This document shows positions 46,568 through 56,215 of a stretch of DNA of 64,000 nucleotides, piece by piece. Source of the DNA: Paraglaciecola sp. T6c (GTDB lineage: Bacteria; Pseudomonadota; Gammaproteobacteria; Enterobacterales; Alteromonadaceae). A program made the translations under genes and the position numbers. The notes beneath the pieces were generated by a model. It was not told the DNA's origin, made no database searches, and worked only from the letters and a program-made list of their open reading frames with translations. Position 1 is the stretch's first letter. Every line of letters starts with the position of its first letter. The stretch is taken from positions 2,542,001 to 2,606,000 of the forward strand of contig NC_008228.1 in assembly GCF_000014225.1 (NCBI RefSeq), given 5' to 3'.

Positions 46568-47332
46568 TTAGGCTAAGTACCCCCCGTCCACTGTGACTGT
46601 TGTGCCTGTCGTGTATGAAGATGCATCAGATACCAGGTACAATACGGTTCCAGCCATTTCGTCAGGCTGAGCAACACGTCCTAATGGGATCGTCATCAAA
46701 GCTTGTTTAAGAATTTTGTCATTGGATGTCAAAGCCGATGCGAATTTCGTTTCGGTTAAACCAGGCAGTAATGCGTTCACTCGAATGTTTAGCGAGCCGC
46801 ACTCTTTTGCAAATGCCTTAGTCATGCTGATCACCGCAGCTTTCGTTACAGAATAAATTCCCTGCATATTGCCTGGAGAAATACCGTTGATCGATGCTGT
46901 GTTGAGAATAACCCCGCCACCCTGCTCTTTCATTATGTTTCCGGCGGCGATAGACATAAAGAAATAGCCTCTAATGTTCACATCTACCGTCTTTTCATAA
47001 GCCGCTAAGTCAGTATCTAATATATGACCGAAATATGGATTAGCTGCAGCGTTATTCACTAATATATCCAATTGCCCAAAGTCTTTCTTGATAGCGTCAA
47101 ACGTGGCGTCTATTTGCGCCATTTCACCTACATGACATGCCATCGCAGTAGCTTTACCACCTGAATCGCGAATGCTTTTAGCAACCGCTTCACAACCGTC
47201 TAACTTGCGGCTTGATACAATCACATGTGCGCCGTAAGTGGCCAGTAATCTAGCAATAGACTCACCGATACCCCGGCTTGCACCGGTTACCAGGGCAACT
47301 TTGCCAGTTAGATCAAATAATTCTGTTTTCAT
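46568..47332 (-). CDS. Short-chain dehydrogenase/reductase
   Basis: This protein of 254 residues has the cofactor motif TGASRGIG, NNAA, catalytic Ser in NTASINGI and the YSVTKAA pair. It is a classical SDR whose substrate is probably a 3-hydroxyacyl-CoA or a related alcohol, judged from its neighbours. It is the second of two SDR genes, 27 bases apart. Confidence 0.9.
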   Translation of the reverse strand: MKTELFDLTGKVALVTGASRGIGESIARLLATYGAHVIVSSRKLDGCEAVAKSIRDSGGKATAMACHVGEMAQIDATFDAIKKDFGQLDILVNNAAANPYFGHILDTDLAAYEKTVDVNIRGYFFMSIAAGNIMKEQGGGVILNTASINGISPGNMQGIYSVTKAAVISMTKAFAKECGSLNIRVNALLPGLTETKFASALTSNDKILKQALMTIPLGRVAQPDEMAGTVLYLVSDASSYTTGTTVTVDGGYLA

Positions 47333-47359
47333 TTATTGTCCTTTAATATTAATAACACG

Positions 47360-48124
47360 TTACGCAGTCATACCACCGTCGAGTACTACGGTATGGCCGG
47401 TCATAAAACTTGACTCTGCTGTACATAACCAAGCAATCGCGCCAGCCACTTCTTGTGGCTCTCCAAGGCGTTTCATTGGATTAGCCTTGACGAGTGCTTT
47501 TTGCCCACGTTCATCTAATTTAGACAAAACATTTTCCACCATAGGGGTGCGAATGAAGCTGGGGCAGACAGCATTAAAACGTATATTGTGCCGGGCATAT
47601 TCCACCGCTGCTGACTTGGTTAACCCCACGACTGCATGTTTCGCTGCGCTATAGGCTGATAACGTGGGAGCGGCGCGAATACCTGCCACAGATGAGATAT
47701 TGATCACATGGCCACCGCCATTTTGCATCATATGAGCCAATGCCTGCTTCATGCAAAACCACACACCATTCACATTCACCGCGATATTTTTATGAAAGGT
47801 AGCGTCGTCTATTTCCAGCATAAATTTAGGATCGTGATCAATGCCAGCATTGTTTATCAACACATCGATATTACCTAATTCATCAATGGCCGAATCAAAA
47901 AGTGCCGCAACGGATGCACTTTCGCTGACATCTACTTTAACGAAACGCGCTTGACCGCCTTCATCACAGATGCGTTGAGCTAGAGCATTGCCATCGACGT
48001 CGTTTAGATCTGCCAGTGTGATACTGGCCCCTCGTTTACTTAGTAACAAAGCAGACTCGGCCCCAATTCCTGAGGCCCCACCTGTAATTAATATATGCTT
48101 TCCAGCAACACTGTTGTCACTCAT
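47360..48124 (-). CDS. Short-chain dehydrogenase/reductase
   Basis: This protein of 254 residues has TGGASGIG, NNAG, catalytic Ser in NISSVAGI and YSAAK. It resembles 3-alpha/3-beta-hydroxysteroid or cyclohexanol-type SDRs but is not assignable further. It heads an operon of two SDR genes, 157 bases after the acyl-CoA dehydrogenase gene on the same strand. Confidence 0.9.
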   Translation of the reverse strand: MSDNSVAGKHILITGGASGIGAESALLLSKRGASITLADLNDVDGNALAQRICDEGGQARFVKVDVSESASVAALFDSAIDELGNIDVLINNAGIDHDPKFMLEIDDATFHKNIAVNVNGVWFCMKQALAHMMQNGGGHVINISSVAGIRAAPTLSAYSAAKHAVVGLTKSAAVEYARHNIRFNAVCPSFIRTPMVENVLSKLDERGQKALVKANPMKRLGEPQEVAGAIAWLCTAESSFMTGHTVVLDGGMTA

Positions 48125-48281
48125 TAGCTGTATTCCACCTTATACTCAAATTCGTTTGTACCTCTGGGGTTTTTAACAAGCGCAATTTAGAAAGACGGAT
48201 AGATAACTGGATCCGCGCTTTGCCAATTAAAGCGCTCTTATTCCATAATAAACGCTGCTAACTATCCCTAATTAATATAAT

Positions 48282-50087
48282 TTAAAACCAAGTTTCTTGC
48301 ATCGCACTGCAGCTGTCACTCATGCTGCTTAACACTTTAAAATCCCGGTCCGTCAATGGTAATTCCCAATCAAGGAAATACTTCGCAGCTTGTAATTTTC
48401 CGCGATAAAATGCTTCATCATCCTGTGATACCGCATTTTTATTAAGTGCTTCTTCTGACGTAATTGCCTGCCTGATCCACATCCAACTGACAACTACTTG
48501 GCCAAATATGGTTAAAAAGCAACTCGCATTGGCTAGCAGTGCATTTTGGTTTTCACCTGCTAACTCCGCACCTATGACCGGAATAAGCTTTTGCAATCTT
48601 AATAAGTAAGGTTGAAGATCAGCGATAAGCTGTTTGCTCACTGGGTGTTGAGCTTTAGCGAAGTCTTCGCCCATGACTTTTTGTAATTGCACTAAACCAG
48701 CGCCATCTGCCTGCCATAATTTACGTGTCATCAGATCTAACGCTTGAATACCGTTCGTCCCCTCATGAATCGGATTTAAACGGTTATCGCGCCAGCACTG
48801 CTCTACTGGATATTCTCTGGTGTAGCCTGAGCCGCCCAGAATTTGAATTGCTAAATCATTAGCTTTCGGGCCGAATTCGCTGGGCCATGCTTTCACCACA
48901 GGGGTTAACAAATCAAGCAGCTCAGCTGTCCTCTGTTTCGCCTCTGGTGTTTCTGCTATATGCAGTTCGTCAACTAGTCTGGAAGCATAAAAACACAATG
49001 ACATAGCACCTTCGACATATGACTTTTGCGCTAATAGCATGCGCTTTACATCACCATGTTTAATGATAGTGGCTGGTTTGTCGGTCGGTTTGTTGTTTGG
49101 CGCAACACGCCCCTGTGTTCTTTCTTTAGCGTAGCCCAACGAGTAACGATAGCCTGAATACCCAAGCATAGCGGCACCAAAACCAACACCAATGCGCGCT
49201 TCGTTCATCATCAAGAACATATACTTAAGGCCTTGATGCGCTTCGCCTACTAAGTAGCCGTGGCAATCGTCTTTTTCGCCGAACGATAAGACGGTAGAAG
49301 TAGTGCCTCGATACCCCATCTTATGAATAAGTCCTGCCAGTGAGACATCATTACGCTGTGCTGGCTCGCCGTTTTCATCGAGGCGAAATTTTGGCACCAC
49401 AAAAAGTGAAATACCCTTAACACCCGCAGGCGCGCCTTGAATTTTTGCTAGTACCAAATGCACAATGTTGTCAGATAATTCATGATCACCCGCCGAAATG
49501 AACATCTTACTGCCCTTAATACGATACGTACCATCATCAGCCGGCTTTGCATTTGTGGTTATATCAGCAAGAGAAGAACCGGCATGTGGCTCAGTTAACG
49601 CCATAGTCCCAGTAAACTCACCTGTGAGCATACGCGGCATAAACTTATCTTTAATACTCTGCTCAGCAAAGTTCTTGATCACGTTGGCTGCGGCAACTGT
49701 CAAGAATGAGTAAGATGTGCTGGAGGGGTTCGACGCGGTAAAGTAACTTGAACACGCCATCATAATAGTTTCAGGCAGTTGCATACCGCCATCATCAAAA
49801 TCGAAACGGCCGGCAATTAACCCTGATTCTGCGTAGGTATCGAACGCCTCCTTTACTTCAGGGATCATGTGAACTTTCTCACCATCAAAGGTCGGCTCAT
49901 TGAGGTCAGCCTTTCGATTATGTGGTGCAAACTTTTCCCGTGCGATTTTCTCCGCGGTGTCCATGACTGCATCGAACGTATCTTTGTTGTGTTCACTGAA
50001 TCGCTCTTTATCACATAAGGACTCTGTATCGAGCAACTCGTACAATTGAAATGCTAGTTCTTTACGACTGACTAATTCTTCACTCAT
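48282..50087 (-). CDS. Acyl-CoA dehydrogenase, long C-terminal-extension type
   Basis: This protein has 601 residues from the ATG at 50087; an earlier ATG 15 codons upstream lacks a ribosome site. FAD-binding and substrate motifs include MALTEPHAGSSLADI, FISAGDHE and the C-terminal GGSGYTREYPVEQCWRDNRLNPIHEGTNGIQALDLM with the probable catalytic Glu. The extra 150 C-terminal residues place it with the DmdC/PF12806 group rather than with FadE. Electrons would pass to ETF, whose genes are 4 kb away. Confidence 0.9.
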   Translation of the reverse strand: MSEELVSRKELAFQLYELLDTESLCDKERFSEHNKDTFDAVMDTAEKIAREKFAPHNRKADLNEPTFDGEKVHMIPEVKEAFDTYAESGLIAGRFDFDDGGMQLPETIMMACSSYFTASNPSSTSYSFLTVAAANVIKNFAEQSIKDKFMPRMLTGEFTGTMALTEPHAGSSLADITTNAKPADDGTYRIKGSKMFISAGDHELSDNIVHLVLAKIQGAPAGVKGISLFVVPKFRLDENGEPAQRNDVSLAGLIHKMGYRGTTSTVLSFGEKDDCHGYLVGEAHQGLKYMFLMMNEARIGVGFGAAMLGYSGYRYSLGYAKERTQGRVAPNNKPTDKPATIIKHGDVKRMLLAQKSYVEGAMSLCFYASRLVDELHIAETPEAKQRTAELLDLLTPVVKAWPSEFGPKANDLAIQILGGSGYTREYPVEQCWRDNRLNPIHEGTNGIQALDLMTRKLWQADGAGLVQLQKVMGEDFAKAQHPVSKQLIADLQPYLLRLQKLIPVIGAELAGENQNALLANASCFLTIFGQVVVSWMWIRQAITSEEALNKNAVSQDDEAFYRGKLQAAKYFLDWELPLTDRDFKVLSSMSDSCSAMQETWF

Positions 50088-50126
50088 TTTACCCACACCT
50101 TCTCTGATTAACTTGCCGCTTACGCC

Positions 50127-50154
50127 AAACATATAAGTATTTGTTGATATGTTT
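50127..50154. repeat. Inverted repeat upstream of acyl-CoA dehydrogenase
   Basis: AAACATAT (50127-50134) and ATATGTTT (50147-50154) form a perfect dyad with 12 bases between. It lies 40 bases upstream of the dehydrogenase start. Confidence 0.45.
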
Positions 50155-50221
50155 CGACTCTTATAAAGGCAACATTCTTTTAACGGTGCTTAGCTTCGCA
50201 GATAAAAGTCAGGCGATTAAT

Positions 50222-50256
50222 TGTCATATATGACATAATAATGGTCGTATATGACA
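50222..50256. promoter_or_regulatory. Twin operator between dehydrogenase and GlxA-type regulator
   Basis: TGTCATATATGACA (50222-50235) is a perfect 14-base palindrome. A near copy, GGTCGTATATGACA (50243-50256), lies 21 bases further on, two helical turns away. The pair sits between the divergent genes and may bind the AraC-type regulator encoded beside it. Confidence 0.6.
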
Positions 50257-50312
50257 GATATAACGCACCGTGATACGCGCTAAAAACACGGGTTTATAGA
50301 GAGGGCGAATTA

Positions 50313-51287
50313 GTGTACAAAGTGACTATTTTGGGATTCGATCAAGCCTACGCTAGTGCTATCACTGGGGTGCTAGATATATTTGGTTTAGCAGGTATTA
50401 CTTGGCAGCGGATGCAGGGATTACCCATCAAACCGCTGTTTGATGTTCAAATAGCCTCGTTATGCCAAAAGCAGGTTAAATGTATTAATCAGCTTGAATT
50501 GAATGCCCATGTGTCAATAGAAAGCGTAGACAAAACGGATCTCCTCCTTATTCCTACCATTGGTGGTGATCCCATTGATGTCCTTAAAAATAATGTTGAA
50601 CTCTTAGCCCATATAAGAAAACACCACGCTTTAGGAGCAGATATCGCGAGTAACTGCAGTGGCGCTTTTTTTTTAGCTCAGGCAGGAATACTTGACAAGC
50701 GTATGGCAACAACACATTGGGGCTACGCAGACTTATTTAGGCAGCTATATCCCAATGTTAATTTGCAAATCGATAGAATGATCACCGAGCAAGACAACAT
50801 TTTTTGTTCAGGCGGAGGAATGGCGTGGTTTGATTTAGCACTCTTATTGATCGAGCGTTACGCTGGCCATGATATCGCGACCACAACAGCCAAGGCTCAC
50901 GTTATCGATTTATCTCGTGGGGACCAATCTGCTTACGCTTCTTTGCGCACTAAGAAATACCATCAGGATGTGGAAATTCTCGCTGTACAACAGTGGCTTG
51001 AGGAGCATTTCGCGCAAAAAATTGTGGTAGACACCTTGTGCGAAAAAGTAAATTTAACATCTCGTACTTTTGTTCGCCGCTTTAAGCGCGCAACGGAACA
51101 ATCCCCCCTAGCTTACCTGCAAGGTGTGAGAGTTGAAGCAGCTAAAAAGCATTTAGAAGCATCTGCTCATAGCGTAGAGCGCATTGTGAATCTCGTGGGT
51201 TACGATGATTTGAGCTCATTCACCCGACTTTTCAAAAAACACACTGGTTTGTCTCCCAGCCAATACGGGAAGAAATTTAGACGTTGA
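50313..51287 (+). CDS. GlxA-family transcriptional regulator (DJ-1/PfpI plus AraC HTH)
   Basis: This protein of 324 residues starts with GTG. A DJ-1/PfpI-like domain comes first, with a Cys at the elbow (SNCSGAFFLAQAG). A C-terminal AraC domain follows with two helix-turn-helix motifs (CEKVNLTSRTFVRRFK and GYDDLSSFTRLFKKHTGLSPSQY). Such proteins sense small metabolites such as amines and activate catabolic genes. It is divergent from the acyl-CoA dehydrogenase, which is the likely target. Confidence 0.92.
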   Translation: MYKVTILGFDQAYASAITGVLDIFGLAGITWQRMQGLPIKPLFDVQIASLCQKQVKCINQLELNAHVSIESVDKTDLLLIPTIGGDPIDVLKNNVELLAHIRKHHALGADIASNCSGAFFLAQAGILDKRMATTHWGYADLFRQLYPNVNLQIDRMITEQDNIFCSGGGMAWFDLALLLIERYAGHDIATTTAKAHVIDLSRGDQSAYASLRTKKYHQDVEILAVQQWLEEHFAQKIVVDTLCEKVNLTSRTFVRRFKRATEQSPLAYLQGVRVEAAKKHLEASAHSVERIVNLVGYDDLSSFTRLFKKHTGLSPSQYGKKFRR

Positions 51288-51867
51288 GCCTGTACGTTTT
51301 TCAGCTGATAACTATCAGGGTATATTTCACATCATAAAGCTTAGCAACGGGGAATTAGCTAACGTAAATCATATTGAGCACAGTTTATGCTTAGTAAAAG
51401 CTATTGAGCTGAGTATTAAACACAATACCTAGCTGATTTGCCAGATAATGCGCTGTTAAACTAAAGAAAATTATGCGCATCAAATAGTTACAAGAGTGGT
51501 GCTGAATTTTTGCCCTTATGTCGTCAATGGCTAAAATAAGAAAAACAAATGATATGCATCAATTTAGGGCAAGTTATGTGCGCTAAAATAGAGATGCATA
51601 TTTAAAATGCGCGTTTTAGTCTCTAGAAAGGATTGTCATAACGAGCTATTTGAAGATGATAGTGGTTTAGGATGTGCTATTAAATAACATGCTATTCCGC
51701 TGCGGTAATAATGCGCGATGATGAAGTTCAATAGTTTAGTCGAACACTATAAGAGTTTAAGAATTTTAGGCTTATTTCGTAGTTTTATTACAAATTATTA
51801 TAAAATTACGGCTAATTGGTGTATAAATGCACAAAATCTGTTCTTTAATTACGTTTGAGAGGAAATT
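51288..51867. other. Noncoding, AT-rich region
   Basis: This is 580 bases between two plus-strand genes. No open frame of note, repeat or clear terminator is visible. The last 80 bases are very AT-rich and probably contain the promoter of the CBM48 gene, which has a GAGAGGAAATT ribosome site. Confidence 0.5.
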
Positions 51868-52176
51868 ATGGCTTTTAAGAAACAATATTTAAAATCGAAA
51901 CCCGTTTGTAAGGTCACATTTAAAATCAGCAAGGAAGAGGCTAAAGCAGCAGATTCTGTCAGTATCGTGGGTGACTTCAATGATTGGGATAAGAAAGCTA
52001 CTGTGATGAAGAAGCTTAAGAATGGTAGCTTTTCTGCAGCCATGGACTTACCCGTTGAGAAAGAATATCAGTTTCGTTACTTGTTAGACGGTAAAGCGTA
52101 TGAGAATGACTGGCAGGCTGATGCTTATGCCATGTCTCCGATGTCTAATGAAGAAAACTCGGTTATCAAGCTTTAA
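51868..52176 (+). CDS. Free-standing CBM48 (glycogen-binding) protein
   Basis: This protein of 102 residues consists only of a CBM48/isoamylase N-terminal domain. The signature is SVSIVGDFNDWDKKATVMKKL with the aromatic residues that hold glucan, followed by EYQFRYLLDGKAYENDWQADAY. The fold is like the carbohydrate-binding part of AMPK. There is no catalytic domain and no signal peptide. It may bind glycogen or regulate a glucan enzyme. Confidence 0.88.
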   Translation: MAFKKQYLKSKPVCKVTFKISKEEAKAADSVSIVGDFNDWDKKATVMKKLKNGSFSAAMDLPVEKEYQFRYLLDGKAYENDWQADAYAMSPMSNEENSVIKL

Positions 52177-52181
52177 AATGG

Positions 52182-52226
52182 ATTGGGTGCTCTGCATTTT
52201 GAATGATTTGCATAGCCCCCAATTTT
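52182..52226. terminator. Terminator between convergent CBM48 and GH42 genes
   Basis: The outer arms ATTGGG (52182-52187) and CCCAAT (52218-52223), with inner GCT/AGC and TGCA pairs, form a long imperfect hairpin. It ends in TTTT on the plus strand. Confidence 0.6.
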
Positions 52227-52232
52227 AAAGAC

Positions 52233-54191
52233 TTAGTCGAGTGTTGTAAAAGATACGCCTGGGTAGGTTGTACCACTCCATTCCACGTCTTGCTGATTAA
52301 AGTTCAGCACAAGGGTTGTTTCACCACGTCGACTCAATCTCATGCCTTTAGGCAATGTGAAGGTTTCAATACCTACTTCACCTAATGCCGAATTGAGAAC
52401 ACTCTTTATTAAAGCCCCTGATAAAGCGCCAATAACGCTCACATTATCTTTTTTGGTCACCGCAGCAAGTCCTGCCATGGGACCGTTTACATACGTGTGT
52501 GTGGCATCCGCATCGGTTAATTCATAGCTCTCACACCAAAGTTTTGCAAAAAATTCCGTACTCGTTTCACTCTGTTCAATTGATTGGGAAAGCGTTGGGC
52601 GCAATGAATCAAAATTTGCTAATTTGATACCTACCAAATCTTCTATTAATTGAAATTGTCCTTTATCTGCTACTCGGCCTGTATCATTACGAAATGCAGT
52701 GCGTGGTCCAAAAATAATAGGGCAATTTTTAGCACTCTGGCTCAAATAAGACGCTATTTTTGATGTCATGATAGTCAGCGCAGGCGCAACAACTAAAGCA
52801 TACTCCTTGTCCGCAAGTTGTTCGGGATGAATAATGTCTACGTCTACCCCTAACTCACGAAGTGCGCTGTAAAACATCATAAACTGATGCCAATAATTTA
52901 GATCTTTATTGTGGGGTTGAAGATTGTAAGCCCACAGGCTGTTGTAATCATGAAGCACAGCAACTCGAACGTTCACTTTTTCCAGTGCAAACTGAGCAGT
53001 ATCGAAGTCGTTAACTTCTTGGTACCCCCGGTCAGCCCGCCCATCTTGTTGTAATAAACCTGAATGCATAATTTCTTGTGCCATATGGCTTGCGCGCCAT
53101 CTAAAATAGGTCACTGAACTCGCACCATGGGCCCAGGCTTGGGCTGTCCAAAGCTGCACTGCCCCTTTAGCCGGCAACGGATTATACTGCGCCCAGTTGG
53201 CATGACCGCACTGTTGCTCCATCACCCAGAAATCCTTGCCGCCTTTAATTCCGCGATAGAGATCATGATTAAAGCTCACTAGATCAGGGTGACCGGTCCG
53301 AGCAAACTCCGACTTTGTTTGTTCAGTTTCCCACGTGGCAAAAAATTCTAACATGCCGATCGGGTAACTATCCCAAGCGACAAAATCCAAATTTTTGGCG
53401 ACTTTGTATAAATCGAACTCTTGAGCGAAAATGACAAAATTGTGAGTCAAAAAGCGATGAGGAGAAAGTGCTCTAAGTACATCGATTTGAACTTGTTGAA
53501 ATTCTTCAATCATATCAGAGCAAAAGCGTTGATAATCCAACGCTTGTGACGGATTTGGTTGACGTACAGCAGTCAAATTAGGCGGACAAATCTGTTGCCA
53601 CTGTGAGTAGTCTTGGCTCCAAAATGCACAACCCCATGCCTCATTCAATGCATCTAAGGTTTCATATCGAGCTTCAAGCCATTTTGGGAAACGCTCAGCA
53701 CTCGCACCACCGTAAGATACTGCTGTCCCTTCGTGGCCAAGTTCATTGTCAGTTTGCCAACCAATCACATCAGTGTGCTGACCATAACGCTGAGCCATAA
53801 GGGTTGTAATACGTTTACATTCTTGGCGATAAATATCACAGGCATGGTCATAATGGCGACGAGAGCCAAACTTCATGGTTTGGCCTTGCGCATCAACAGC
53901 TAGCATTTCAGGATACTTCTGAACTAACCATGCAGGGGGAGTTGCAGTTGGCGTGCACATAACAATTTTCAGGCCCTGTGAAACATAAGTCTCAATCGCA
54001 TCATCAAGCCATTGCCAATCAAATATGCCGTCGCTAGGTTCAATTTTAGCCCACGAAAACTCTGCTAGACGTACATATTGCAAGCCCATAGCCTTTTGTT
54101 GTTCTGCATGGGTTTTCCATTCACTAGCCGGAACGTGCTCCGGATAGTCGCACACTCCTAGTGCAAGAACGTTGTTTGATGTTGCGACCAT
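52233..54191 (-). CDS. Beta-galactosidase, GH42
   Basis: This protein of 652 residues has no signal peptide. It begins GVCDYPEHVPASEW, typical of GH42. The acid/base Glu is in WQTDNELGHEGT and the nucleophile Glu in WVMEQQCGHANW. A trimerisation domain and a C-terminal beta domain follow. It hydrolyses beta-galactosides, probably short oligosaccharides, in the cytoplasm. No sugar transporter is adjacent. Its upstream region contains an eight-base tandem repeat. Confidence 0.94.
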   Translation of the reverse strand: MVATSNNVLALGVCDYPEHVPASEWKTHAEQQKAMGLQYVRLAEFSWAKIEPSDGIFDWQWLDDAIETYVSQGLKIVMCTPTATPPAWLVQKYPEMLAVDAQGQTMKFGSRRHYDHACDIYRQECKRITTLMAQRYGQHTDVIGWQTDNELGHEGTAVSYGGASAERFPKWLEARYETLDALNEAWGCAFWSQDYSQWQQICPPNLTAVRQPNPSQALDYQRFCSDMIEEFQQVQIDVLRALSPHRFLTHNFVIFAQEFDLYKVAKNLDFVAWDSYPIGMLEFFATWETEQTKSEFARTGHPDLVSFNHDLYRGIKGGKDFWVMEQQCGHANWAQYNPLPAKGAVQLWTAQAWAHGASSVTYFRWRASHMAQEIMHSGLLQQDGRADRGYQEVNDFDTAQFALEKVNVRVAVLHDYNSLWAYNLQPHNKDLNYWHQFMMFYSALRELGVDVDIIHPEQLADKEYALVVAPALTIMTSKIASYLSQSAKNCPIIFGPRTAFRNDTGRVADKGQFQLIEDLVGIKLANFDSLRPTLSQSIEQSETSTEFFAKLWCESYELTDADATHTYVNGPMAGLAAVTKKDNVSVIGALSGALIKSVLNSALGEVGIETFTLPKGMRLSRRGETTLVLNFNQQDVEWSGTTYPGVSFTTLD

Positions 54192-54347
54192 AGTGACGCC
54201 TCCATAATTTTATTTGTATGATAAATATGATGTGAGGAAATTAAACACTTATCGTACTCAACGCAAAGAATTTTTTGTCTTGTACCTTTGTTCGATGATT
54301 AATTAACCTAACGCCTAAATGCTTGCTCATGTTTAGAGCAAACTCAA

Positions 54348-54379
54348 GTATTCAGGTATTCAGGTATTCAGGTATTCAG
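54348..54379. repeat. Four tandem copies of GTATTCAG
   Basis: The octamer GTATTCAG is repeated perfectly four times with no interruption. It lies 157 bases upstream of the GH42 start. Tandem repeats of this kind can change copy number by slippage. Confidence 0.9.
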
Positions 54380-54490
54380 GATAATGAATGTAAGCGAGCT
54401 TATTGCTATTTAATAAGCATGGCCTTTAGTGGTCATTCTACGAAGGACGCAAAGCAGTAATGTAACGAAGACATCCACGAACAGCAGATA

Positions 54491-54519
54491 AAAAAATGCC
54501 GCTTATATAAAGCGGCATT
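54491..54519 (-). terminator. etfA terminator
   Basis: AATGCCGCTT (54495-54504) pairs with AAGCGGCATT (54510-54519) around ATATA. On the minus strand a run of T residues follows. It lies 21 bases after the etfA stop. Confidence 0.9.
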
Positions 54520-54539
54520 CGAATGACAAAAGGTATTGC

Positions 54540-55466
54540 CTACAACGCTGCTTCTAGTTCCGGAAGAACGTCAAACAAATCTCCGACTAAACCGTAATCA
54601 GCCACCTGGAATATTGGTGCTTCTTCGTCTTTATTAATAGCAACGATGACTTTAGAGTCTTTCATACCGGCTAAATGCTGGATTGCACCGGATATGCCAA
54701 CAGCGATATAAAGCTGGGGCGCGACAATTTTACCCGTTTGACCAACTTGCATATCGTTTGGCACAAACCCAGCATCAACCGCAGCTCGTGACGCGCCCAT
54801 AGCTGCACCAAGCTTATCTGCTATGCCATCAAGCAATTTGAAGTTATCACCGTTTTGCATACCACGCCCGCCCGAGATAACAACGTCAGCAGCTGTGAGC
54901 TCTGGACGCTCAGATTTGGTTAATTCAGCACTAACAAATGAAGAAATGCTTGATGACTTCACTAAGTCTATAGCTTCTATCGGTGCAGAATTGCCCGTAG
55001 CATTTGCATCAAATGTTGAAGTACGCACTGTTAGCACTTTTATGTTATCACTTGATTGCACTGTCGCGATCGCATTACCCGCATAGATAGGACGTACAAA
55101 CGTATCACTACTTTGTACACCAATAACATCTGATAATTGTGCTACGTCGAGTAAGGCGGCAACACGAGGCATAAAGTTTTTGCCCGTTGTGGTCGCGGCA
55201 CAAACAATGTGGCTGTAGTCTTTACCCATTTCGGCAACCAAGTCAGCGACATTTTCTGCTAGTTGATGCTCATAGGCGGCGTTGTCTGCTAGTAGTACTT
55301 TGCTGATGCCATCTACTTCACTTGCTTGATTAGCCACATCAGCACAGTTAGACCCAACAACCAAAAGATGGAGTTCATCTCCCATCTTGCTCGCAGCATT
55401 GGCAAGTTTGAGTGTTTCAGACTTCAACTGGCTGTTGTCGTGCTCAGCATAAATAAGAATTGCCAT
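54540..55466 (-). CDS. etfA: Electron transfer flavoprotein subunit alpha
   Basis: This protein of 308 residues carries the FAD-binding [37 protein letters not shown] (in pieces) and [28 protein letters not shown]. With EtfB it accepts electrons from acyl-CoA dehydrogenases. The start overlaps the etfB stop by one base. Confidence 0.96.
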   Translation of the reverse strand: MAILIYAEHDNSQLKSETLKLANAASKMGDELHLLVVGSNCADVANQASEVDGISKVLLADNAAYEHQLAENVADLVAEMGKDYSHIVCAATTTGKNFMPRVAALLDVAQLSDVIGVQSSDTFVRPIYAGNAIATVQSSDNIKVLTVRTSTFDANATGNSAPIEAIDLVKSSSISSFVSAELTKSERPELTAADVVISGGRGMQNGDNFKLLDGIADKLGAAMGASRAAVDAGFVPNDMQVGQTGKIVAPQLYIAVGISGAIQHLAGMKDSKVIVAINKDEEAPIFQVADYGLVGDLFDVLPELEAAL

Positions 55467-56215
55467 TAGATCACCTTCGCTTCGTTTTTCAATTTATCAA
55501 CCAATTCAGCTACATCAGCTACTTTCACGCCACCAGAACGTTGTGCAGGTGGCTCCACTTTGAGCACCTTCACATTCGAGCTTAATTCAACGCCGAAATC
55601 AGCGGCTACTTTTACTTCAAGGGGTTTACGCTTGGCTTTCATAATATTAGGCAAAGACGCGTAGCGCGGTTCATTTAAGCGCAAATCAGTGGTAACAACC
55701 GCTGGTAAGTTAAGCTCTACTGTCTGTAGACCGCCGTCAATTTCGCGGGTTACTTTCACCTTACCTGCATCGATATTCACTTCTGATGCAAACGTGCCCT
55801 GAGGCATACCAGTAAGCGCTGCTAACATCTGACCTGTTTGGTTATTATCTGAGTCAATAGACTGCTTACCTAGAATAACTAAGTCAGGGGCCTCTTCTTC
55901 AACCACCTTCTTAAGTAGTTTTGCTATTTGCAATGAATCCAAATACTCGTTGGTATCAATTTGCAGACCGCGATCGGCACCGAGCGCAAGAGCGGTTCTA
56001 ATTTGTTCTTGGCAAGACTTATCACCGATGGAAACAACCACTATTTCAGTTGCAACACCTTTTTCTTTCAGTCTGACTGCTTCTTCAACCGCGATTTCAC
56101 AGAATGGGTTGATGGACATTTTGGCGTTGGTTAAATCAACTGCACTGTGATCGGCTTTAACTCGCACTTTCACGTTGTAATCGATTGCGCGTTTTACCGG
56201 CACTAATATTTTCAT
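55466..56215 (-). CDS. etfB: Electron transfer flavoprotein subunit beta
   Basis: I chose the ATG at 56215 ([14 protein letters not shown]), with GAGGTG upstream; the frame extends 22 codons further. The protein has 249 residues, with [24 protein letters not shown] and the AMP-binding and recognition-loop [25 protein letters not shown] (in part). It is the first gene of etfBA. Confidence 0.96.
   Translation of the reverse strand: MKILVPVKRAIDYNVKVRVKADHSAVDLTNAKMSINPFCEIAVEEAVRLKEKGVATEIVVVSIGDKSCQEQIRTALALGADRGLQIDTNEYLDSLQIAKLLKKVVEEEAPDLVILGKQSIDSDNNQTGQMLAALTGMPQGTFASEVNIDAGKVKVTREIDGGLQTVELNLPAVVTTDLRLNEPRYASLPNIMKAKRKPLEVKVAADFGVELSSNVKVLKVEPPAQRSGGVKVADVAELVDKLKNEAKVI

Larger units (their letters stand above)
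54192..54539. other. Upstream region of the GH42 gene
   Basis: This is 348 bases between the etfA terminator and the GH42 start. The feature of note is the GTATTCAG repeat at 54348-54379. The etfA terminator fills 54491-54519. No gene is visible. Confidence 0.6.
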
